5,642 bases of DNA from Desulfamplus sp. (GTDB lineage Bacteria > Desulfobacterota > Desulfobacteria > Desulfobacterales > Desulfobacteraceae): contig JADFYT010000167.1 of the NCBI GenBank assembly GCA_015232935.1, forward strand, positions 1 to 5,642, written 5' to 3'. Shown one piece after another: positions 1 through 5,642 of the stretch. The notes under the pieces are model-generated. The model had not been told where the DNA came from, made no database searches, and was given only the letters and a program-made list of their open reading frames with translations. The position numbers and the translations under genes were made by a program. How positions within the stretch are numbered: the stretch's first letter is position 1; each line of letters opens with the position of its first letter.

Positions 1-23
1 CACTACAAACAAAATATATCCCA

Positions 24-1370
24 ATGGTGAAGTCAATGACAACAAAAAATATCAAAAAGCACTTTTTACATCTATCGCTTTCAGGTTCCGGAAAATTCAT
101 AAACTCAATCCATTATGGTTGTAGTAAAACTGGTATTGCTGCATCCGAAGATGAAGATGCCAACAAGCTGGACAGATGCAAGAAAGTCTATATTCAAGCT
201 GGCCTTCACGCAGATGAGGCCCCTGGCTATATGGTCATGCACCATTTGATAGATATGCTTGATACGGCAGACAGGGAGGGAAAAATCAGGGGTGAAATTG
301 TCTGTGTTCCTGCTGCAAACCCGATCGGCTTTGATCAGTGGATTCATGATCGACTTTTAGGAAGATTCGATATCTCAAACGGAATCAATTTTAACAGAAA
401 ATATCCAGATATTATAAACGACACAGCCAGAATAATTGAGGGGCAACTGACCGATGATCCTGATAAAAACAGAAAAACAATACAGGATGCCATGAGAATT
501 GCAATCGAGAAGATAAATCCTGATGATGAAGCTGGTGCTCTGAAAAAACTTCTTTTTTCTCTGTCTTTTGATGCTGACATTGTACTTGATCTTCACTGTG
601 ACAATCAGGCTGTAATGCACATGTACACAGCGACTTCACTCTGGCCGGAAGCAGAGGATCTTGCGGCATGGACAGGGGCTGAGGCCATACTTCTGGCTGA
701 CGATTCAGGAGGAGAACCCTATGATGAGGCGTGCAGTAAAATCTGGTGGAAGCTCCAGGAGATTTATCCTGATTATCCAATTTCTCCATCTTGTCTTGCT
801 GCAACGCTTGAATACAGAGGTGAAGCAGATGTCTCAACAGACATGAACCGGCAGGATGCTCTTAATATATTTCGTTTTCTTGAACATAGGGGCTACTTAT
901 GCGATCAGGTTCAGATTGGTGAGCCTTTATTGAAACCAGAACAAATACCGTCACTTGATTCAGAAACAGCCACGTCTGATTCAGATACAGCCACATTGTT
1001 TGCAATTGACGCAACAGCATCCTGCAAAGCCATCTCGATACCATCGCTTAAAACTTATGCAACACCCTTGAGCGGAGTAGAACATGTCAAGTCATCTGTC
1101 GGCGGCATTGCCTGTTTTTTTAAAAAACCAGGAGAGATGGTTCATGCTGGAGATAAAATAGCTGAAATCATGAATCCATATGCCTTCTGCAAGGACAGTG
1201 TCAAGGCAGATCAAAGCCGCGATAGCCGTATAACAGATATTTTCTGTAAAACTGATGGCCTTCTTTTCTCTCTGATTTTTGACCGTATGGTAAGACCTGG
1301 AAGGATTCTTGCAAAAATTGCAGGCACAAAAGAGATAGAGGGGAAGGGCAGTAACCTTTTAACAGCATGA
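24..1370 (+). CDS. Succinylglutamate desuccinylase/aspartoacylase family zinc hydrolase (M14-like)
   Basis: Seen: the catalytic domain has the zinc motif as HADE (His62, Glu65) after a beta strand, the third zinc ligand in DLHCD (His191), an NFNR substrate-carboxylate motif (Asn124, Arg125) and the probable catalytic Glu263 in TLEYRG. Residues about 345-434 form a Gly/Val-rich C-terminal region with GGIACFFKKPGEMVHAGDKI, like the lipoyl-like barrel found at the end of this family. Known: family members hydrolyse N-acyl amino acids such as succinylglutamate or acetylaspartate in the cytoplasm; the exact substrate cannot be read here. A low-complexity linker (about 305-335) contains a small tandem duplication. 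Start: ATG at 24 or ATG at 36 are both possible, neither has a clear Shine-Dalgarno, and the frame is open to base 1, so a start outside the window is not excluded. It lies 118 bp upstream of the same-strand TauE-like gene, perhaps co-transcribed. It is not confidently AstE itself. Confidence 0.9.
   Translation: MVKSMTTKNIKKHFLHLSLSGSGKFINSIHYGCSKTGIAASEDEDANKLDRCKKVYIQAGLHADEAPGYMVMHHLIDMLDTADREGKIRGEIVCVPAANPIGFDQWIHDRLLGRFDISNGINFNRKYPDIINDTARIIEGQLTDDPDKNRKTIQDAMRIAIEKINPDDEAGALKKLLFSLSFDADIVLDLHCDNQAVMHMYTATSLWPEAEDLAAWTGAEAILLADDSGGEPYDEACSKIWWKLQEIYPDYPISPSCLAATLEYRGEADVSTDMNRQDALNIFRFLEHRGYLCDQVQIGEPLLKPEQIPSLDSETATSDSDTATLFAIDATASCKAISIPSLKTYATPLSGVEHVKSSVGGIACFFKKPGEMVHAGDKIAEIMNPYAFCKDSVKADQSRDSRITDIFCKTDGLLFSLIFDRMVRPGRILAKIAGTKEIEGKGSNLLTA
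957..998 (+). repeat. Imperfect 21-bp tandem duplication in the hydrolase linker
   Basis: Two adjacent 21-base units (957-977 and 978-998) match at 17 of 21 positions and encode DSETATS followed by DSDTATL. Because the unit is seven codons, it keeps the reading frame. It lies between the catalytic domain and the C-terminal barrel-like domain, where length variation should be tolerated. Confidence 0.75.
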
Positions 1371-1473
1371 GGCTTTAAACAACATGGAGAACTTGCATAT
1401 TACAGTTCCTGCCCGACTGTTTGAGTCATATATTTGAAATTATAGCCCGCGGCAAAAGGCTTACAAACTATTT

Positions 1474-1480
1474 AAGGAGA
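1474..1480 (+). promoter_or_regulatory. Shine-Dalgarno of the TauE/SafE-like gene
   Basis: AAGGAGA lies eight bases before a TTG at 1489. No equally good site precedes the ATG at 1574, so this site fixes the TTG as the start and shows that the readable frame from 1574 is only the downstream part of the gene. The 1371-1488 spacer shows no convincing terminator, consistent with readthrough from the hydrolase gene. Confidence 0.75.
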
Positions 1481-1488
1481 TATTTCTA

Positions 1489-2263
1489 TTGGAAACACTT
1501 GTTATAGCTGCAACCGCTTTATTTGCATCTGGCCTGACCCTTTTTTTCAGGCTTCGGCCTTGGAACTTTACTGATGCCTGTTGTAGTGCTCTTTTTTCCT
1601 GTTGAAGTGGCGATCGGAATTACGGCCATGGTGCATTTTGCCAACAACCTCTTCAAGCTTGGCCTGCTGGGATTGAACGCACACAAGGCAACTGTCATGA
1701 AATTCGGTATTCCTGCTGTTTTCAGTGCACTTGCAGGAGCTTTTTTGCTCGGCTGGCTTTCATCATTACAGCCTGTGTTTGAATATTCGTTTATGGATAA
1801 TACGTTGATGGTGATGCCTGTAAAGCTGATAATCGGAATTTTGATCATCATATTTGTTGGTCTGGAACTCTCTCCGGCTTTTTCATCCTTAACGCTTGAC
1901 AGTAAATTTCTCCCTTTTGGCGGGTGCATAAGCGGGTTTTTTGGAGGGCTGTCAGGGCACCAAGGGGCATTCAGAAGCATGTTTCTTATAAAGGCCGGGT
2001 TGAGCAAAGAGCAGTTCATAGCAACTGGTGTTGTTCTTGCTGTCATGGTTGATCTGTCACGAATGGTTATATATGGATGGGATGCCGTAGCTTCCGGAAA
2101 AAGCGTAGAGTGGACACTTGTTTTTGTGGTGGCACTTTCCGCATTTTTGGGGGCATTTGTCGGTGTTCGTCTGATGAAAAAAATGACTGTTCGCTCAATA
2201 CAGATACTGGTCTCTCTCCTGCTGACTATTGTGGCTGTCGGTATGATAAGCGGATTTATATGA
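1489..2263 (+). pseudogene. TauE/SafE family sulfite/anion exporter, frameshifted near its N-terminus
   Basis: Integral membrane permease of the TauE/SafE family (formerly DUF81), whose members are linked to export of sulfite, sulfoacetate or other organosulfur and carboxylate anions. Seen: from the TTG at 1489 the frame encodes a hydrophobic segment (METLVIAATALFASGLTLF), then a run of seven T at 1541-1547 throws it out of frame to a TGA at 1603-1605, after 38 residues. Removing one T gives SGFGLGTLLMPVVVLFF, the glycine-rich first-repeat motif of the family, continuous with the frame that ends at 2263, for 257 residues in total, a usual family length. The second-repeat motif is present as GFFGGLSGHQGAFRS at about residues 149-163 of the repaired protein. 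The part readable without repair is 1574-2263 (229 residues, starting MPVVVLFF), which lacks the first membrane segment. The rest is intact, so the defect is recent, a sequencing error, or switchable. The last 69 bases overlap the convergent Fic gene. The substrate is not identifiable. Confidence 0.85.
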
Positions 2264-2965
2264 TTTGAAATTTGCGATGATTTTTTCATTGATACAGCTT
2301 CGTAAGAACAAATTCATGTCTTTCATGTCATTTGATGAGTAGAATTCCAACATTAATTTGTTGAATTCCAGTTGACGCTTAACGGGAACATTAATTATAG
2401 GATATCCATATTTAAGTAAAATTCCGTTCATCATGAACCGTCCCATACGCTTATTTACATCCCAAAAGAATTGAGTCCTTGCCATTTTTAGAAACACCGC
2501 AATAGCTTTGTCATATACGTCAGCGATCAAACTAACCTCATATTCTGTTTCTAACCATAATTCATCCAGTTTTTCAGGCGGAGGCGGTTCATAATCTGAA
2601 CCACTGATCAAAACGTTACCCGAACGAAAAACACCCCATTCGAAGGCTTCTTCTTTTCCTGCTATTTTATGAAGTTCAAGTGCAATATTTTTTTTAAACT
2701 CAAATTTATTTTCATCAACTAATTCAAAAATACGCTTCCATGTATCTGCCTGATTTATTACCATTCTCTGATCACTTATCTTGTGGCCGCCGACAGTGAT
2801 GCCGTCCAATATGGTTTGAACTTCAGGCAGTGTCATAGCAACTCCTTCAAGATTCACAGCTTCGCAGACTAATGAAGGAACTTCACGAAGAGCTAAATAT
2901 TTTGCCAATCTTCTATTATGAGTCATATTCCAGTATTTATCTGTAGTTGGCATACTTTCTTCCAT
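2195..2965 (-). CDS. Fic/DOC-fold protein with degenerate catalytic motif
   Basis: Seen: an N-terminal region with LEGVAMTLPEVQTILDG (residues 39-55, resembling the Fic inhibitory-helix segment; Glu40-Gly41), a GVFRSGNV flap-like stretch (111-118), and the Fic core QFFWDVNKRMGR at 165-176. Known: canonical Fic enzymes use HPFxxGNGR to transfer AMP or another nucleotide group to target proteins. Here the catalytic His is Gln165, a Gly is Val170 and another is Lys172, while Asp169, Asn171 and Arg173 remain. From memory, a Fic subgroup shares QFFWDGNKRT, so Gln may be a subgroup trait while Val170 is odder. Standard AMPylation is doubtful. Start: ATG 2965 gives 256 residues, but the second Met (2953, MPTTDKYW) is preceded by GGAAG at suitable spacing and gives a family-like N-terminus, so I prefer it (252 residues). 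The last 22 residues are encoded antisense to the permease gene. No antitoxin-like partner is visible next to it. Confidence 0.8.
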   Translation of the reverse strand: MEESMPTTDKYWNMTHNRRLAKYLALREVPSLVCEAVNLEGVAMTLPEVQTILDGITVGGHKISDQRMVINQADTWKRIFELVDENKFEFKKNIALELHKIAGKEEAFEWGVFRSGNVLISGSDYEPPPPEKLDELWLETEYEVSLIADVYDKAIAVFLKMARTQFFWDVNKRMGRFMMNGILLKYGYPIINVPVKRQLEFNKLMLEFYSSNDMKDMNLFLRSCINEKIIANFKSYKSAYHTDSHNSQQERDQYLY

Positions 2966-3222
2966 TTGATCATTTAATCTAAATTGTAATTTGTAACAGC
3001 GAATAATTTGATATTAAAGTTTTGTTGACTTTTGGTGTTTAAAATACTTGCAGTGGATTTCCACAAAAAAGATAGCTGATATAAACATAAAGACTCCATT
3101 GATTTCAGAAGGTTAGGAAAAGTTACACATCACGTGATTTTTATGATTTGAGGTTACAACACAACGGAGCATGAAAATTCATTACATATTGTCAGGCACT
3201 TTCAAAACTCTGCTTATGGGTA
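2966..3222. other. Gene-free spacer between the diguanylate cyclase and Fic genes
   Basis: AT-rich 257-bp gap between two minus-strand genes, so it must hold the 3' end of the cyclase transcript and possibly the Fic promoter. I find no hairpin with a T-run and no strong -35/-10 pair. The only clear structure is a perfect 10-bp palindrome, ATCACGTGAT at 3129-3138, about 165-175 bp upstream of the Fic start. An 8-bp direct repeat ACGGAGCA occurs at 3174 and 3225. No plausible small gene was found. Confidence 0.5.
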
Positions 3223-4680
3223 TTACGGAGCAATTTTTATTCTGTTTCTTCCTTCATTTTTTGCACAATACAGTGCTTCGTCAGCACGCTTGACAATGGT
3301 GTCCGCAGTATCATTTTCTCGATATTCACTCAATCCCAGGCTGATAGAGATATGGATGGCCTGATTTATGGGGCAGTTATCCACAGAGATCCGCAATCGT
3401 TCTGCAAGCAAAGCACCCTTATCTTGATTGGTGTACGGCAAAAGCACAATGAATTCCTCGCCACCCCACCTTGCAAGGACATCGCTTGTTCGCAACTCGA
3501 TTTGGGTTATTTTGGAAAATGCTTGTAATACCTGATCTCCAACATCATGACCGTGCGTATCATTTACTCGTTTAAAATGGTCAATATCTATAATTATAAC
3601 TGTAAATGCAACCTTGTAACGTTTTGCTTCTTCAATGTTTAATCGAAGCATTTCAACAAATCTGCGGCGGTTAGCCAATCCCGTCAGTGGATCTGTGCTG
3701 GCTTGTTCCTTCATTAAATTAGCAATATGTTGATTATCATTGAACAGGCGTACACCAAGAAAAATCAAGGATGTCAAAAGAATATTACCAATCACATAGA
3801 GCACAAGTTTCACCCACCAGGCGGACAAAGCTTCCTTAACGGAAATTCCGGAAACAATAATAAAAGGTAAATCCTGAACTCGTCTAAATGTCCAGATACG
3901 ATCAATTCCATCAATTGGGGATGGCTTGCGAAACGTCAATTCCGAAGTATTATTGGATGCGACAAATTCATTTAAATTTGTGTCTTCCAATCGCTTGCCA
4001 ATAGCAGTTTTTGCGAAAGGCACACGTGCCAGGAGTTGCTGATGCGAATCGAATATGCTTACGCTAATTCCATCGGTGAGCGAGAGTCGGTAAAGCCAAC
4101 GCTGAAAAAAGGATAAATCTAATCCTATCAACGCAAATCCGGCAATTTCATGATCTGGATTTAGCACAGGATAGGAAACTGTGACATTCATCTTGTTTGT
4201 AGAAGAGATGAACATATTGCTCATCTTGAAAGTGTTGATTGGTTTTTGAAAAACATGCCAGCAATATTCCCGATTTTTACAATTAAGACCTAAATTTGAA
4301 CCAATGGATGTGTGGGTAATCGTACACCTCTTGTCAAATAAACCTAAAAACAGAATTGTCTGATCGGTTTTGGCTTTACGAATCAGAAGGTTTGTACGTT
4401 CCGACTGTTGAATTTGATTATCGCTGGGGTATTGCAATTCTGCTGAATTAACGTCAGCGGCAACATCTTTCAGAATATACTTGGGGATGGACAAAGATGA
4501 GCTTATCCATTCTGCGATCAAGTAACTTGTTGTTCTGGTTTGCTCAGATGCTTTATTGATGGCACTGCTATGGGAAAAGAGCAGTTCAATTACACTCGCT
4601 GTCAGAATAATTAATATAACACAAAGGCCAATTGTCCAAATATAGACTGGTTTCAAGTTAGATATTTTTTGAGATGGCAT
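3223..4680 (-). CDS. Membrane-bound sensor diguanylate cyclase (Cache-like + GGDEF)
   Basis: Makes cyclic di-GMP from two GTP. Seen in order: a short cytoplasmic start, TM1 at about 13-36, a periplasmic sensor region at about 37-285, TM2 at about 288-312, then a GGDEF domain at about 325-485. The sensor has a Cache-like YPVLNPDHEIAGFALIGLDL stretch (170-189) and three cysteines (119, 134, 140) that could form a disulfide or bind a ligand. The cyclase has DPLTGLANRRRF (330-341), IDIDHFKRVND (metal Asp365, substrate Asn374/Asp375), GGEEF at 406-410 and an RTSD I-site (397-400) exactly five residues before it. The enzyme should therefore be active and subject to product inhibition. There is no EAL or HD-GYP domain. 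Start: ATG 4680 has only a weak AGGAT ten bases upstream, but the N-terminus fits a TM1 signal anchor. It lies 79 bp downstream of the broken HNH gene in the same direction. The ligand is unknown. Confidence 0.93.
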   Translation of the reverse strand: MPSQKISNLKPVYIWTIGLCVILIILTASVIELLFSHSSAINKASEQTRTTSYLIAEWISSSLSIPKYILKDVAADVNSAELQYPSDNQIQQSERTNLLIRKAKTDQTILFLGLFDKRCTITHTSIGSNLGLNCKNREYCWHVFQKPINTFKMSNMFISSTNKMNVTVSYPVLNPDHEIAGFALIGLDLSFFQRWLYRLSLTDGISVSIFDSHQQLLARVPFAKTAIGKRLEDTNLNEFVASNNTSELTFRKPSPIDGIDRIWTFRRVQDLPFIIVSGISVKEALSAWWVKLVLYVIGNILLTSLIFLGVRLFNDNQHIANLMKEQASTDPLTGLANRRRFVEMLRLNIEEAKRYKVAFTVIIIDIDHFKRVNDTHGHDVGDQVLQAFSKITQIELRTSDVLARWGGEEFIVLLPYTNQDKGALLAERLRISVDNCPINQAIHISISLGLSEYRENDTADTIVKRADEALYCAKNEGRNRIKIAP

Positions 4681-4745
4681 CCTGGTAACGATCCTGTTTA
4701 TTGGTCTTGATATTTCTTTGTTTATGAGGTGCTTGGGAACTGGTT

Positions 4746-4759
4746 TTGGCCATTGCCAA
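4746..4759 (-). other. Small hairpin just after the HNH stop codon
   Basis: TTGGC and GCCAA form a 5-bp perfect stem with a 4-base loop immediately after the TAA at 4762-4760. No T-run follows on the minus strand, so as an intrinsic terminator it is weak; it could be incidental. Confidence 0.25.
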
Positions 4760-5246
4760 TTAGTAGGATTCCAAATCCAATATATTTTGAGATTTTCTCA
4801 AATTGCGTACTAATTCGATTTCAGATTGGAATTTTATTTTCATGTGTTCATGCATAAACGCTGTGGAGTGACAAGCAACACAAATGACTTGAAGGTTATG
4901 AGGGTAGTTATGTGATTTATCTCCATCAACATGATGAAGGTGTAATAACTGCTTTGAACCAGAGCAATTCAAACCACATTTCTGACAAATATAATTTAAA
5001 CTTTTCTTGCAAGTCTTGGCAACTTCTTCGTGATCCGAGCTATAATCCTGTATTTCTTTGTATGTTGCATATTTCTTTATCGTTTCAGGAATATAAGTAT
5101 CATATTTTGAAAGTAATCTTCAAGGTTACAGAAAGACAAACCTTTGCTCCGCAGTTCTTTTCTGCAATTTTGACATAGTTCCATTTTTACAATGACGGTT
5201 TCTGTCTTTTGTTGCGGATAATCATTGAAAATAGAATTGACTTTAA
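4760..5246 (-). pseudogene. HNH endonuclease family gene, 5'-truncated at an IS end and frameshifted
   Basis: Seen: the 3' frame encodes ICQKCGLNCSG, LHLHHVDGDK (His pair at 4936-4931), PHNLQVICVACHS (final His at 4870-4868), an HNH/treble-clef nuclease core with two CxxC zinc knuckles. A TTG at 4972 would begin after the first CxxC, and this frame is open upstream to 5119, so TTG 4972 is not the true start. At the A4 run (5108-5105) coding moves to another frame: adding one A joins DYFQ to KYDTYIPETIKKYATYKEI, and the upstream frame reads MELCQNCRKELRSKGLSF and on to the IS junction. The repaired remnant is 161 residues from 5244 to the stop, with an extra N-terminal CxxC-x11-C zinc-ribbon-like part in which a fourth Cys may be replaced by Asp. 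No start or RBS is visible; the true 5' end is presumably beyond the IS. Known: HNH nucleases cut DNA and occur in restriction, phage-defence and mobile elements; the specific role is unknown. Confidence 0.75.
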
Positions 5247-5642
5247 GAGCCTGTTTAAAAATTATTTATAACGCCGCAGCATCTTTCCAATTGATGCAAT
5301 ATAAACCATATTTTCTGCGGTCAGACTAAGCCTTTCATAGTCAATATTTAGTCGCCGATCCCATTGGAGCCACCCAAAAGTTCTTTCTATGATCCATCTT
5401 ACTGGTACAACCTGGAAACCTTGACCTTTTGGTGTTGATACAATTTCCAGCTTGCAGAGGAAAGCACACCATAAATATGTGGCAAGATCACCAATATATG
5501 CGGAATCCGCCCAAATCTTTTTGATGCCGGAAAACCAGAAAAACAGGATAGTCATAATGCCAAAAGCTTGCTTGCTATCCGATAAATTTGCGTCATCTAC
5601 CTGGACTACAAGGGGAAATCCCAAAGTATCTACGACAAGATG
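5247..5642 (-). mobile_element. IS5-family insertion sequence, 3' end (element continues past window)
   Basis: The transposase gene ends 15-16 bases from a likely element terminus beginning GAGCCTGTTTAAAA at 5247 on the plus strand, preceded by TTAA (5243-5246), a plausible target site for this family. The boundary is inferred from where the HNH-like coding frame stops making sense. The other inverted repeat and target duplication lie outside the window, so the exact edge is unverified by a few bases. Confidence 0.6.
5262..5642 (-). CDS. IS5-family DDE transposase, C-terminal half (5' end outside window)
   Basis: Seen: the open frame runs from the window edge (fragment begins HLVVDTLGFPLVV) for 126 residues to a TAA at 5264-5262. 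All three DDE residues appear visible: Asp5 in VVDT, Asp46 in WADSAYIGD, and Glu86 in RWIIERTFGWLQ, followed by the family-typical WDRRLNIDYE. The spacing and the WIIERTFGWL motif match the IS5 family (DDE_Tnp_1 type), probably the IS427/IS1031-like subgroup, where the transposase is often made from two overlapping frames. A TTG at 5624 is an internal Leu of VDTLG, not a start. It cuts and pastes its own element. The visible part has no stop or frameshift, so the element may be active. Confidence 0.88.
   Translation of the reverse strand, partial: HLVVDTLGFPLVVQVDDANLSDSKQAFGIMTILFFWFSGIKKIWADSAYIGDLATYLWCAFLCKLEIVSTPKGQGFQVVPVRWIIERTFGWLQWDRRLNIDYERLSLTAENMVYIASIGKMLRRYK

Noticed and set aside
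1384..1437. 17-codon ORF (MENLHITVPARLFESYI) between hydrolase and permease
   Set aside because: Too short, Shine-Dalgarno poorly spaced, and no recognisable leader-peptide or attenuator structure after it.
1541..1547. Programmed -1 ribosomal frameshift at the T7 run
   Set aside because: The downstream frame is reached by +1 (or -2), so -1 slippage would not restore the protein.
1519..2289. Minus-strand 256-codon open frame
   Set aside because: It is the antisense shadow of the TauE/SafE gene; its product is Ser/Pro/Thr-rich without domains, while the plus strand has family motifs and a good RBS.
3129..3138. Perfect palindrome ATCACGTGAT as an operator
   Set aside because: A 10-bp palindrome is expected by chance at this scale, it is not repeated elsewhere, and it is far from the Fic start; noted in the spacer entry but not called as a site.
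5105..5108. Programmed -1 frameshift in the HNH gene
   Set aside because: The direction fits, but the codons CAA AAT do not form an X XXY YYZ slippery heptamer and no downstream stimulator was seen; a deletion or sequence error is simpler.
4912..5178. Plus-strand 88-codon open frame
   Set aside because: It is antisense to the HNH remnant, whose zinc knuckles and HNH residues are clearly coding on the minus strand; the plus-strand product has no recognisable motif.
2195..5246. Fic, cyclase and HNH genes as one novel defence or signalling operon
   Set aside because: They share a strand, but the spacing is 257 and 79 bp, the HNH gene is broken, and no conserved link among the three is known to me; the evidence does not support a system.

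Overview
This is a chromosomal-type, AT-leaning bacterial window with five gene-sized units, plus the end of an insertion sequence at the right edge. The organism is probably a Gram-negative bacterium: there is a two-TM periplasmic-sensor diguanylate cyclase and a TauE/SafE-type exporter. My guess of a proteobacterium or desulfobacterium is inference only, since no rRNA, tRNA or lineage marker is present.

Left part, plus strand. A succinylglutamate desuccinylase/aspartoacylase-type zinc hydrolase (24-1370) is followed 118 bp later by a TauE/SafE-family membrane permease (1489-2263). The permease has a good Shine-Dalgarno and a TTG start, but a 7-T run at 1541-1547 carries one T too many, so its first membrane segment is out of frame with the rest. 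Dropping one T restores a normal 257-residue protein. The same-strand pairing suggests, but does not prove, a deacylase plus anion-export unit.

Middle and right, minus strand. A Fic-fold protein (2195-2965) runs tail-to-tail into the permease gene with a 69-bp overlap. Its Fic motif has Gln where the catalytic His should be and Val in place of a motif Gly. Then comes a 257-bp gap with no gene, followed by an intact membrane-bound diguanylate cyclase (3223-4680) with GGEEF active site and RxxD inhibitory site. Upstream of it lies a broken HNH-nuclease gene (4760-5246). Its coding capacity extends well beyond the short readable frame, is split by a one-base deletion at an A4 run, and stops at the end of an IS5-family element whose transposase C-terminal half (5262-5642) runs off the window.

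Overall this looks like an accessory or decaying neighbourhood: an IS junction abutting a nuclease gene, two homopolymer frameshifts and a Fic domain without its catalytic His. I see no CRISPR array, RNA gene, attachment site or coherent new multi-gene system. The most informative observations are the reconstructed HNH pseudogene with its IS junction and the single-T frameshift in the permease.
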